The position numbers and the translations under genes are program-made. Shown in pieces: positions 53,825-61,915 of a stretch of DNA of 64,000 nt. How positions within the stretch are numbered: position 1 is the stretch's first letter; each line of letters starts with the position of its first letter. The stretch covers positions 20,157 through 84,156 of the forward strand of contig VGTI01000011.1 of NCBI GenBank assembly GCA_016874735.1. Reading direction: 5' to 3'. This DNA comes from Deltaproteobacteria bacterium. GTDB lineage: Bacteria; Bdellovibrionota_B; Oligoflexia; Oligoflexales; CAIYRB01. Below the pieces are notes generated by a model. It saw nothing but the letters and a program-made list of their open reading frames with translations. It had not been told where the DNA came from and did not search any database.

Positions 53825-54247
53825 ATGACCGACGGCGTAACGAGACGAGGATTTCTCAGGTCTGGGATTGCAGCCGCTACCATCGCACCGGGCGTTGTTT
53901 TCACCTGGGATTTTTTCCGTTCGCCTGACTGCGCCACGTGGATGATCGAGCAGTTAGTCGAAAACTATCAGCTACCCGACGCGGCGCGCAGAACCGTTGC
54001 GTTATTCGTCGCGCGGATTCAGGACGATCGGTATTTGCAGACAGAGTCGGCCCAGTATATCAAAGCACTCTGGAGTCAGGGTAATCCGTCCGAGGACGAT
54101 CTCGCGCGCTATCTTGTGCAAGAGTTCGCCGTCAGCACCAATATTCTTGAGTACCACGACGGCAGTGCCACGGAGCTCGTGTGGACCGGTTATCCAACCG
54201 AGGGCGACCTTCCCGACGTGACTGAGGCGGAATCACTGCTCGGGTAA
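53825..54247 (+). CDS. Tat-exported small protein, companion A of the lipoxygenase locus
   Basis: A ~140-residue protein whose N-terminus TRRGFLRSGIAAATIAPGVVF is a twin-arginine signal. The mature ~100 residues are helical. It is homologous to the protein at 56061-56480: both share RTVAxxFAR, a Y/E-rich stretch, and the signature EFA(V/S)STN(I/V)LE followed by a Trp/Leu-Gly segment. The gene ends four bases from the convergent lipoxygenase stop. Start is ATG 53825 or GTG 53816. Function unknown; presumably serves the lipoxygenase. Confidence 0.8.
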   Translation: MTDGVTRRGFLRSGIAAATIAPGVVFTWDFFRSPDCATWMIEQLVENYQLPDAARRTVALFVARIQDDRYLQTESAQYIKALWSQGNPSEDDLARYLVQEFAVSTNILEYHDGSATELVWTGYPTEGDLPDVTEAESLLG

Positions 54248-54251
54248 ACGA

Positions 54252-56006
54252 CTAAATGTTGGTGCTCTGCGGCACCTGCGACGGCAAGAGGTGGATATAT
54301 GGTAGAGCCATCTGCGCATTTCTAGCTGAGATAGACGATTCGATTTCGCCTAGTTTCGCCTGAAACTTGAGCATAAGACCCTTGAGCGCCGGATCGGCAA
54401 AGTATTTTTTGCCGTAGTGACCGAGGCGTCCGTATCTAAGGCTGCCGAGAAAGATCAGCGACTGCTGTGATCTAAACGCCACATCGATTGGTGCCAGGAT
54501 ATCTAAGTAGTCTTGCTCAGATGCCTCCTTGCTGTCTGGTATGAGTTTGTAACTCGCTAGCGGATATCCGGGATGAAAGGCCATATCGGTCTTCTGCGCA
54601 AAGTTGACCGCAGCATGCTGAGCCGAAGCCGTGAAGATCACCATGGTGACGACGTCTTTGAGCGTCTCACGCGTCCTGATCCTGCCACCTTGGCCCAGAT
54701 TCTTAATGGCACCGCTCGCGGGATCGGCGAGTTCGGCGGTCCAGTTGCCAAGCTCATGATCACGTACGATGTCGTCGTCGGTTTTGTAGAAGTGCTCGAT
54801 GTAGTCATTGACCCATCCCCTGATGGCCTGCCAAACAAGAAGAGCATCGTCGCGGTAGGGGTGATCCGGCAGACGTGACACATCATCGAGGCCACGGCTG
54901 GCGATGTCGAGTGGAGCGTAGCCGTCACTAAAGCTGAAATTAAGTCGTGATTCGCCCAGTAACTTATAGGCACTAGGCATCGTGCAACCGACCAACGTAT
55001 CGACGTCCTGGCCCTCGTTGATGAGACGGCCAAACGCCAGAGCATTGATGGGCATCGTCCCTTCAAAATGAGGCGAGAGTAATGCGTAAAGCGGATGCTG
55101 CTCCGCCAGATGACGTCGCGTCGCGACCACAAAAGGTTCAAGGATCAAATGCGTGAGGCCGAGATGGCTGACCACTTCTTGATAGGTGCCGTCCACGGCA
55201 TGCACGGCGTGTTTAGCCATCTGCCAGGTCCATCCATCAAAGGGGGTGACGATAGGCGCCTCGGCCGCTTGTCCGGTTTGAATGGCAATGGGTACTAAGG
55301 AGCGGCCGCCGCGCGGCACTGCTAGCATGACGATCGGGGCGGTCAGAAATTTAGGTTGTTGGGGATGCACGCCGTTCTGTAAGCCGGCGGCGATAGCGTA
55401 GTCGGCAATGTAAACTCTGCCGTCGCTGATGGCGGTAGTAAGTGAGTCGTTACTGAAATCTGGTCCCCTTGCGAAGACTTCATTGGTGATCCGTAGTTTA
55501 GCCATTGGAGCATCTAAGCGGCGTAGCACCATGGGGTTGGGCCCAGCGACAAAGCCACGGGCGAATACCCAGTCTTCGAGAAAGTGTTCGGCGATCTTCG
55601 GGAGTGGTTCTTTTTGAAAGACTTTACGATAATCGTCGAGTCCGTTTGGCCGCGGGCTTCCCGATGTGACAAGACCCATGCGGGGGATATAGTACCCAAG
55701 AATTTCCGAGAAATCTTTGCTGAGGAGCATCTTGGCGAGCTCTTTGGGGGCTTTGTTAGGTATGTCGTTAGTAAACTTGCGTCCGCAGATCTTCAAATAC
55801 TCTTCGGTATTGGCGCGGTTTTTGTAACAAGCAACCAGTAGCTTGAGGGCCCAGGATGGTCCCGGCTTGTCGCGCGGATGAAAGGCCTCACCCACAGGTA
55901 GGCCGCGGCGCACTACCAGCCGGTACTCAGCTTGGCGCGCAAGCAGCTGTTCCGTGCGGTGGCTAAGATGGGCATCTTTTTGGGGCAAGCTCAAGGTTTG
56001 TGCCAT
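54252..56006 (-). CDS. lipoxygenase (minimal bacterial type)
   Basis: A 584-residue non-haem iron lipoxygenase that dioxygenates polyunsaturated fatty acids. All five iron ligands are visible: H281 and H286 (VSHLGLTHLILEPF), H464 and N468 (ASAQHAAVNF), and the C-terminal Ile584. RRHLAEQHPLYALLSPHF is the family signature. The N-terminal PLAT domain of plant/animal enzymes is absent; no signal peptide is seen. The ATG at 56006 follows GGAG by nine bases. It is read after companion B, with a 54-base gap. Polyunsaturated lipids from prey or host may be substrates. Confidence 0.96.
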   Translation of the reverse strand: MAQTLSLPQKDAHLSHRTEQLLARQAEYRLVVRRGLPVGEAFHPRDKPGPSWALKLLVACYKNRANTEEYLKICGRKFTNDIPNKAPKELAKMLLSKDFSEILGYYIPRMGLVTSGSPRPNGLDDYRKVFQKEPLPKIAEHFLEDWVFARGFVAGPNPMVLRRLDAPMAKLRITNEVFARGPDFSNDSLTTAISDGRVYIADYAIAAGLQNGVHPQQPKFLTAPIVMLAVPRGGRSLVPIAIQTGQAAEAPIVTPFDGWTWQMAKHAVHAVDGTYQEVVSHLGLTHLILEPFVVATRRHLAEQHPLYALLSPHFEGTMPINALAFGRLINEGQDVDTLVGCTMPSAYKLLGESRLNFSFSDGYAPLDIASRGLDDVSRLPDHPYRDDALLVWQAIRGWVNDYIEHFYKTDDDIVRDHELGNWTAELADPASGAIKNLGQGGRIRTRETLKDVVTMVIFTASAQHAAVNFAQKTDMAFHPGYPLASYKLIPDSKEASEQDYLDILAPIDVAFRSQQSLIFLGSLRYGRLGHYGKKYFADPALKGLMLKFQAKLGEIESSISARNAQMALPYIHLLPSQVPQSTNI

Positions 56007-56060
56007 GTCACAAGTCTCCACTAGTCATCACAAATGGCGCCAATGATCGTTAAAAAATGT

Positions 56061-56480
56061 TTACTCCACATCGCTTTGGTCAGGGGCTGGCCCTAAGTAC
56101 TTTAGGTCCGAGGGAACACCTGCTAGCTCCAAAACATTGGTGGAGCTAGCGAACTCGAGGACGACGTAACTCTCAAGGGCTTCGGCGCCCTGAGCTGATT
56201 TGACGGAGAGGACGTATTCCGACTCTTCGGCATGGACTTCGCGTTTATCCATGAGGCCCCGAGCAAACCTCTTGGCTACGGTGCGGTCCTCGGGAAGGTT
56301 GGGGAAGTGGTTGTAGACCGTGGCGACGATGAATTGCTCGGCTTTGTCCTCGCTACCATCGAGGGCCCAAGAGTCCAGTTTAGATCCTTTGGTCGTGCGG
56401 CACGCTTGGCCGAAAAGGACCAAAAATACCGTGAGTAAAAGAGGCGTGATGTGGCAGTGACTCCATCCGGCGTTGGCCAT
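56061..56480 (-). CDS. small lipoprotein, companion B of the lipoxygenase locus
   Basis: A 139-residue lipoprotein (lipobox FGQAC, Cys about residue 27). The mature ~110 residues are homologous to companion A (53825-54247): RTVAKRFARGLMD aligns with RTVALFVARIQDD, and VVLEFASSTNVLE with LVQEFAVSTNILE. It is first in a presumed operon with the lipoxygenase. Paralogues on both sides of one enzyme suggest chaperone, activator or export partners. Start ATG 56480. Confidence 0.8.
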   Translation of the reverse strand: MANAGWSHCHITPLLLTVFLVLFGQACRTTKGSKLDSWALDGSEDKAEQFIVATVYNHFPNLPEDRTVAKRFARGLMDKREVHAEESEYVLSVKSAQGAEALESYVVLEFASSTNVLELAGVPSDLKYLGPAPDQSDVE

Positions 56481-56589
56481 GACTTATACCTTCTCGCGCA
56501 AAGTAATCTGGGGGATGTGCTTGGCTGTTGAAGGGATCGGCTTAGTGGGCAAAAACTTTAGGGTGATGTAGGCAAGGGCGAAGGGGAAA

Positions 56590-56666
56590 TGGCGACCCCT
56601 AGACGGCTCGAACGTCTAACCGCCGGATTAGAAATCCGGTGCTCTATCCAGTTGAGCTAAGGGGCC
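56590..56666 (-). tRNA. tRNA-Arg (anticodon TCT)
   Basis: The reverse complement begins GGCCCCTTAGCTCAACTGGA and folds as a full cloverleaf. Acceptor GGCCCCT pairs with AGGGGTC, D-arm AGCTCAACTGGATAGAGC, anticodon stem CCGGA/TCCGG with loop TTTCTAA (anticodon TCT, reading AGA/AGG), and T-loop GTTCGAGCC. Discriminator G is followed by an encoded CCA (56590-56592). Confidence 0.96.
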
Positions 56667-56851
56667 CCTATGACGCCGTAGGTTACACCAGGGTAAGAGG
56701 CCTGTCATCAGAATCTCGGTAGTCTGGACCTGACTTGCGGTGCGGATCCGGTGATCTCCGCTTTCCAAAGGTTGAGTGTGGTGGTATGTCCCGGAAGCTA
56801 GACATTTAGGGGACTTAGACTAGGGACGTAGATCAGGGGACTTGTACAGGT

Positions 56852-57277
56852 ATGACCGAAGCGACGCGACCGAGTTTTGAGCAGATTTATATGCGGCTCG
56901 CTTTTGGCTTGGCGGAAAGATCGACCTGTAAGCGGCTCAAAGTCGGGACGGTCATCACCAGCCTCGACTTCCGCAAGGTCCTAGCCGTCGGCTACAACGG
57001 CAATGCCACGGGCCTGCCTAACTGCTGCGACCGTGACGAGCCGGGCAACTGTGGCTGCCTCCACTCAGAAGAGAACGCCGTCATCAACTGCGATAGTCCG
57101 AGGGTGACCGAGAAGATTGCCTTTGTGACTCACATGCCCTGTCCGGCCTGCGCCAAACGTCTGATCAACCTTGGTAACGTCAAGCAGGTCTACTTTGGTC
57201 ATCACTACCGGAATACGAGTTCCGTGGCACTGTTTGAGACCGTTGGCATTACAATCGGGCAGCTAGAGTCTTGGTAG
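56852..57277 (+). CDS. deoxycytidylate (dCMP) deaminase / cytidine-deaminase-fold protein
   Basis: A 141-residue zinc deaminase. The active-site motifs are HSEENAVIN (HxE) and PCPACAKRL (PCxxC). NGNATGLPNCCDR... with extra Cys (CCDRDEPGNCGC) is the dCMP deaminase zinc-site and substrate region. The product dUMP would feed dTMP synthesis. Length and order fit ComEB/dCMP deaminases. It follows the tRNA gene on the opposite strand. A ribosome-binding sequence before the ATG is weak (ACAGGT). Confidence 0.88.
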   Translation: MTEATRPSFEQIYMRLAFGLAERSTCKRLKVGTVITSLDFRKVLAVGYNGNATGLPNCCDRDEPGNCGCLHSEENAVINCDSPRVTEKIAFVTHMPCPACAKRLINLGNVKQVYFGHHYRNTSSVALFETVGITIGQLESW

Positions 57278-57315
57278 CCTAGCTGCGCTTGTCGTGGCGT
57301 TTGAGGTGCGGTCTT

Positions 57316-57843
57316 TTAGTTTAGGCCGTTCCACTCGAGTTCATCTTTGTCGATGCCTTTGAGGGCTTTGGCCTTCTGTTCAGCAGCACGCTGCACCTTG
57401 CGATTGTGCTCGAGGCTGGCATCGTATTCCTCACGTGCTTTGCGGCGCGCTTCAGCCTGTCGTTGGGCCTCCAGCTGCTCCTCGACGATCTTGGATTTTG
57501 CTTCGGCCTCGCGGATCTCTCTCAGCTCGCGCTCAATACGGGCATCTTCACTTTCGACCTTAGCCTCTTTCTCGTAGGCCTCGGCTCTTTTATCTAGATC
57601 TTGGAAATCATCAGCCCCGTCGCCCAGAGCTGGGAGCGGGTCGATCCGGAATTCATCAGTGACGGCGGGTTGCTTTTTCTTGCCGCCTTTTTTGGTGGCC
57701 TTGCCATCGCTGCCGGTCGCTTCGATGGCCGTTTCGTCATCGCCTGTCGCGACCTCGGGCGTGCTCGTGACACATCCGTACAGATGCAGGGTTATTAGGG
57801 CTGAAATCATTGGTCGTGTGCAGCGCAACATAGGGCAACTCAT
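57316..57843 (-). CDS. lipoprotein with charged coiled-coil, unknown function
   Basis: A ~175-residue lipoprotein (lipobox LYGC, Cys about residue 24). After an acidic/basic linker (TGDDETAIEA...KKGGKKKQ), residues ~85-165 form a long highly charged coiled coil (ARIERELREIREAEAKSK and continuing) of about 80 residues. It ends ELEWNGLN. Such lipoproteins can bridge peptidoglycan or other envelope parts; none is proven here. Start among ATG 57843, residue 5 or 12 is uncertain. Confidence 0.68.
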   Translation of the reverse strand: MSCPMLRCTRPMISALITLHLYGCVTSTPEVATGDDETAIEATGSDGKATKKGGKKKQPAVTDEFRIDPLPALGDGADDFQDLDKRAEAYEKEAKVESEDARIERELREIREAEAKSKIVEEQLEAQRQAEARRKAREEYDASLEHNRKVQRAAEQKAKALKGIDKDELEWNGLN

Positions 57844-58031
57844 GTGTGATCAGGTCATTATCAATATTTGGCCACGGCCCGTGAAACGGGTCAAGCTCCA
57901 TCTAGCAAGTGCATTGCCAGGGGGGTGGGGGACCGGTAAGTGCCAATAAGCGCCGGGGAAATGGGCCAAGCAGGGGCTGGCGGTGGGTGACTAAAAGTTG
58001 GTCGGTTGGCTAAAAGTCGTGGTATCGCAAC

Positions 58032-58066
58032 AAAAACGCAACGAGTGCTAAACTCGTTGCGTTTTT
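58032..58066. terminator. bidirectional intrinsic terminator
   Basis: A perfect 15-pair stem AAAAACGCAACGAGT / ACTCGTTGCGTTTTT with loop GCTAA. T runs follow the stem on both strands, so it can end the minus-strand lipoprotein transcript that lies downstream (58098-59279) as well as any + strand transcript. Confidence 0.88.
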
Positions 58067-58097
58067 AACCTACCTAGCATCCGCCTTTGCCTGTTTC

Positions 58098-59279
58098 TTA
58101 TTCGCCGTCAGCAGGGGCCAGGACGCCAGATATCATTTCCAGGTTCGCCCAGGCGTCGTATGTTGGGTTCACTTTACTACCAGCGTAGGTGATCGTCCCA
58201 GCCCAGTTATTTTTTTCGATGTCGATACTGCCCGATTCATGCCAGATGTTGTCTTGTGATGACATGTCGTCGACTACACCTTTGTAGGACAGTTTTTCAA
58301 GATCGTATGTTTTACTATTAAAAACCTCGACACCTTCATACTCAGCGCTCGTGGAGAAAGCAGTCATTGTCACGTCTATACAGTCGTCGCTCAAAATTTG
58401 CTTGTTGTCGACGTGCTTAATCTTACAACCGCCTAGATCCTTGCTACCCATAAACACAATGTTACTTACTTTGGTTTTGATTTGGATTCCCTCAGCATTA
58501 ACCCCATCAGATTCGACATCACTGCGGAATTCAAATCTTCTTTGTAACTGCGGACAGAGCGGGGAATCTGCAATTTCTGCCTGCGTCTTCCCGTTCATGG
58601 CCGAGAGGTCACCACCTTCGCAGGTGAGGTACATGTACGCTCTTACCACGGAGGTATACTTGTTGTACGTGAGGTCAGTGTTTTTCTTCTTTTCACACTC
58701 AGAGGTGTCGATAGCGTAAGCCAGTTTTGCCGATAACTTATTCGCAACCCATTTAGCAGAGTGTTGAGGCTTTAAACAATCTTCTGAAGAATCGTTGGTA
58801 ACCGACTCACGATCAGCAGGTACGTCGCCAGCAGGTACGGCATTCATCGAGGGAAAGACATTGTAGAGGCCAGTGTTCCGCCGTAGCGATTCGACGAGAT
58901 CGACGTCACTGAGGATATTCACGCCATGTCCAGCCGGAGCTTCGAGATCGCTAAGTTTCAAGAACCCACCGTCATCTACAAGTGCAACTATCTTGGGTGC
59001 GGCGGGGGTGCCGCTGGCGTTTGTGGTGCCAGTGGCGTTTGCAGTACCTGTCGTGTTGACGGGCGGCGTGGCATTGACGGGGTGGGAAACTGCCGGTTGG
59101 GTGCTAGGTGCGATAGGTGTAATCTCTTCTTGTGGTTGCTCCGATTGATCCTTTGGCGCATTTGCGGCTGGATCTTTATGGTCGCAGCCAACACTGAAGC
59201 TTGCTACCAAGGCGATGAGGATTGTTGCTGATAGGTTGATGTTCGTGTTGATGTTCGCTTTGGTGAGTTTGTGTTTCAT
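58098..59279 (-). CDS. lipoprotein of unknown function
   Basis: A 393-residue lipoprotein. The signal ends FSVGC (lipobox, Cys about residue 32); a Thr/Asn/Pro-rich linker (TGTANATGTTNASGT) reaches about residue 90. The rest is a mixed domain with at least eight cysteines (EDCLKP, TSECEK, LTCEGG, PLCPQL, LGGCKI, DDCIDV), so disulphide-stabilised. No family recognised. CAGGAG precedes the ATG. The terminator at 58032-58066 lies just past its stop. Confidence 0.75.
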   Translation of the reverse strand: MKHKLTKANINTNINLSATILIALVASFSVGCDHKDPAANAPKDQSEQPQEEITPIAPSTQPAVSHPVNATPPVNTTGTANATGTTNASGTPAAPKIVALVDDGGFLKLSDLEAPAGHGVNILSDVDLVESLRRNTGLYNVFPSMNAVPAGDVPADRESVTNDSSEDCLKPQHSAKWVANKLSAKLAYAIDTSECEKKKNTDLTYNKYTSVVRAYMYLTCEGGDLSAMNGKTQAEIADSPLCPQLQRRFEFRSDVESDGVNAEGIQIKTKVSNIVFMGSKDLGGCKIKHVDNKQILSDDCIDVTMTAFSTSAEYEGVEVFNSKTYDLEKLSYKGVVDDMSSQDNIWHESGSIDIEKNNWAGTITYAGSKVNPTYDAWANLEMISGVLAPADGE

Positions 59280-59737
59280 AAACGACTCCTGTTTGCCATC
59301 TGGTTTATGTTTTGTACCTTACTGCCTGTTTGACTTTAACCATTGCAACCGGCATGCCGCTGCGTGCTCGATCCGTGAGTGGGGGCGGCTAAGGCGTCAA
59401 CTCCAGGGAACTATTTACTCCAGACCTGCCCGATACTGGCCTCGTTGGGGGACTTTTCAGGCTGTCTAGAGATTGGGTCAGTTTGGACCGCTGGCACGGC
59501 TAACCCGCGGTAATGTCATGCTATCTAGGGTCGTGGACGATGAATGCCGGAGCTAAGCCCTGCACGTCTTTTAGTTTGTCTAGTTATTGCTATTAGTTGC
59601 CGTCCAGGACCGTCATGTGAGGCGCCCCGCCGGAGGCGCTTATTGGCTTAAGACGCGGATTGTTTGTACAATGAATTCAGGATATTGCCGCCCAACCATT
59701 AAAAAAACGTCCGCCGTTAATCAAGGAACACGTGCCG
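59280..59737. other. intergenic region without a convincing gene
   Basis: About 460 bases between divergent genes. Short frames lack ribosome-binding sites. GCGCC (59622-59626) and GGCGC (59635-59639) can form a small hairpin near the promoter-proximal end; nothing more definite was seen. Confidence 0.45.
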
Positions 59738-60961
59738 ATGAGCAAAGTCAGCGAGGTCGTCAAGCTACGCGATGACATGATCTCAGAGCTGAAAAGCCTA
59801 GCACGTGATGATCAGCGCCAGTGGCTTGCAGACCAAATGGTGATTCTGGCACAGAGTAGAGAATCACCAGAACAACTTAAACTAGCATTCGCCCAAGTGC
59901 TCTGGGTGCGCCAACGCTTCCATACAGACTACCGCGACGGCTTAGGTAAGCTTAAGCCTGCCTACGAGATCTTTGCTAGGCTTAGCAGCGCCAATCGTTT
60001 GCTAAGCTTTTTGAAAAAGGATGTCGCCATCCTTTGGGGTAATTTTTGTCACGATAATCTGCAATTTGATGACGCTATTGAACGCTATCAGGAGGCATTA
60101 CTGCATGAAAACAATCCTGATCGCAAAGCTTTATGTCTCCTAAATATAGCGCGTACCTATCTGCGTACAAAACGCTTCTATCAAGCCCTAGAACATGCGG
60201 AAAAAATCCCGCTCGACAAAATCGCAAAGCCACATCTCCGGCAAACCTTTCTCTTGCTAAAGGCACGGATTCTCCTGATTCTTGGCTATCAGTCGTTAGC
60301 ATCTGGGCCGATCAAAGAGGTGCTGGCCATACCCGATCTTTCGTCAGATGTGGCGCTTGAGGCGCGCTACTTGCAGATTTCTGCTTTAATTCCCGACGCC
60401 TCATTTGGTGATGCCAAGGCGTATTACGAGGACTTTATAGCGTGGCTCGAAGCAAATAATTTGGGGGCAGCGGCAAACTTCTACAGACTCGAATGGCAGG
60501 TCTTTGCAGCACTCATAGAGGCAAGCGATATCGGTAGCCGTCACAAGTTCTTGCAGCGCAGCAGTTACTTGGCGCGTCAGGTTGATCGCGCCGATTTGCA
60601 TGAGCTTGCCCGGCAATTGGTGCAAATTTCCTCTGGCGACAAATACACTAAGGATGATTTTGCCCAGTTGCATGCGGCGCTCGCTGATCTAAGGGGGCGC
60701 GGTGAGCATCTACTTTATCGTCAAGTCTTGGTTCAGAGCGCTACCACGCTGATCAAGAATCAACACTACGACAAAGCGGCGGAGATGCTGCGCGAAATAG
60801 AGATCTATTACCAAGTTGGTGAGGCTCTGATCCCGCCAAAGCTCTCTGGTCTCCTGAGTAAGCATGAGAATATCGTCGTGCAAACATTAGCTGCTTTAGA
60901 AGCGCAGCTACCCATTACGCTACAGACCAAGAAGCAGGCCGTTGGTGGTTTTCTACTTTGA
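59738..60961 (+). CDS. TPR-containing cytoplasmic protein
   Basis: A ~407-residue all-helical protein with tetratricopeptide-like repeats: NFCHDNLQFDDAIERYQEALLHEN (about 110-132) followed by ALCLLNIARTYLRTKRFYQALEHAEKI are two clear consecutive repeats, with weaker ones N- and C-terminal. It probably scaffolds protein-protein contacts. ATG 59738 (or GTG 59732) follows AAGGA. The next gene starts 14 bases after its stop, so the pair is an operon. Confidence 0.82.
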   Translation: MSKVSEVVKLRDDMISELKSLARDDQRQWLADQMVILAQSRESPEQLKLAFAQVLWVRQRFHTDYRDGLGKLKPAYEIFARLSSANRLLSFLKKDVAILWGNFCHDNLQFDDAIERYQEALLHENNPDRKALCLLNIARTYLRTKRFYQALEHAEKIPLDKIAKPHLRQTFLLLKARILLILGYQSLASGPIKEVLAIPDLSSDVALEARYLQISALIPDASFGDAKAYYEDFIAWLEANNLGAAANFYRLEWQVFAALIEASDIGSRHKFLQRSSYLARQVDRADLHELARQLVQISSGDKYTKDDFAQLHAALADLRGRGEHLLYRQVLVQSATTLIKNQHYDKAAEMLREIEIYYQVGEALIPPKLSGLLSKHENIVVQTLAALEAQLPITLQTKKQAVGGFLL

Positions 60962-60975
60962 GGGGGGGGATAGTC

Positions 60976-61761
60976 GTGTCCATTTATAAACATGCGATGC
61001 TAGCGCTGGGCTCCGTCTTGTTACTGCATTGCAAGTCAGGCCTTCTTGACGCACGTCCTACAGCAAAAAGTGAGTCCACCACAGGGCAAGCGCGCCCTGA
61101 TGATGCCGGGAAGGAGCCTGATTGGTTTAATAAGCCCCCCGTGATCAAAGAACCTGATTGGTTCCAATCAGGTGCAAAATTTACAGAGGCCAACCTACAA
61201 AATCCTACAGGTATCGAGCGCCTGAACTTGGAGGAACTAGCCATCCAGAGTTGCGCATTTGTCGATAGGGCTGGTGGATTTCCAGCTGGGGCGATCCTCA
61301 GTCCGGAGGAGGCTGCCAAACTGAAGGGTAAACACCTCTATTTGAGTTTCGACAGTAAATCACCACGAGACGCAAATACAGGAAGTCTCGCCGTCTTGAT
61401 TGCCGACGATACGCCTCCACGGGAGGGAACAACGATCACGATCGATGATCGCTCCCATGAAGGTGCCTCAAGTCAGTGGGTATCATATGCGACGTCGATC
61501 AACGGCCAGAGCCATGAGTTTTTGACGACGGTCACGTCGTCTACGTGTTCGCTCAGCTTTGCCAAAAGTGAATCGGTCGATAGTGGTCTCTCGGGAACGG
61601 ATCCAGACACGAAGACCGCGGCGCAATTGTATAAGATGTTTTTAGCCGGCACACTAACTTGCAATTTTGCTACTAAGCCGCGTGATGGTGAGGCCGCGGG
61701 AGATACTCTGGCCCTTAAGGCTGCCTTCGGCTGCAGCGGCTTTTACCTCAGGACGCCCTAA
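60976..61761 (+). CDS. lipoprotein of unknown function
   Basis: A ~261-residue lipoprotein (lipobox LLHC, Cys about residue 19). Two short repeats PDWFNKP and PDWFQSG occur at about 50-70. The core includes NLEELAIQSCAFVDRAG and KGKHLYLSFDSKS, and two C-terminal Cys (LTCNFA, FGCSGF) may pair. GTG 60976 has GAGGGGGG eight bases before it; a TTG at 60958 overlaps the upstream stop. No family recognised. Confidence 0.72.
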   Translation: MSIYKHAMLALGSVLLLHCKSGLLDARPTAKSESTTGQARPDDAGKEPDWFNKPPVIKEPDWFQSGAKFTEANLQNPTGIERLNLEELAIQSCAFVDRAGGFPAGAILSPEEAAKLKGKHLYLSFDSKSPRDANTGSLAVLIADDTPPREGTTITIDDRSHEGASSQWVSYATSINGQSHEFLTTVTSSTCSLSFAKSESVDSGLSGTDPDTKTAAQLYKMFLAGTLTCNFATKPRDGEAAGDTLALKAAFGCSGFYLRTP

Positions 61762-61915
61762 AGTCGGGGTGCTTTTGCGCTGAGACCGCATAGCTTACTT
61801 GCCAATATAGTTAAGTTAATTTTGTCAATTTGGGCACTTCTTAAAAACGGCTAAACTTTTCTCCCCTTCGTGCCGCTAAGCCAGGTGCGACGTAGGGTGG
61901 GAGGATTTGGCTGCG

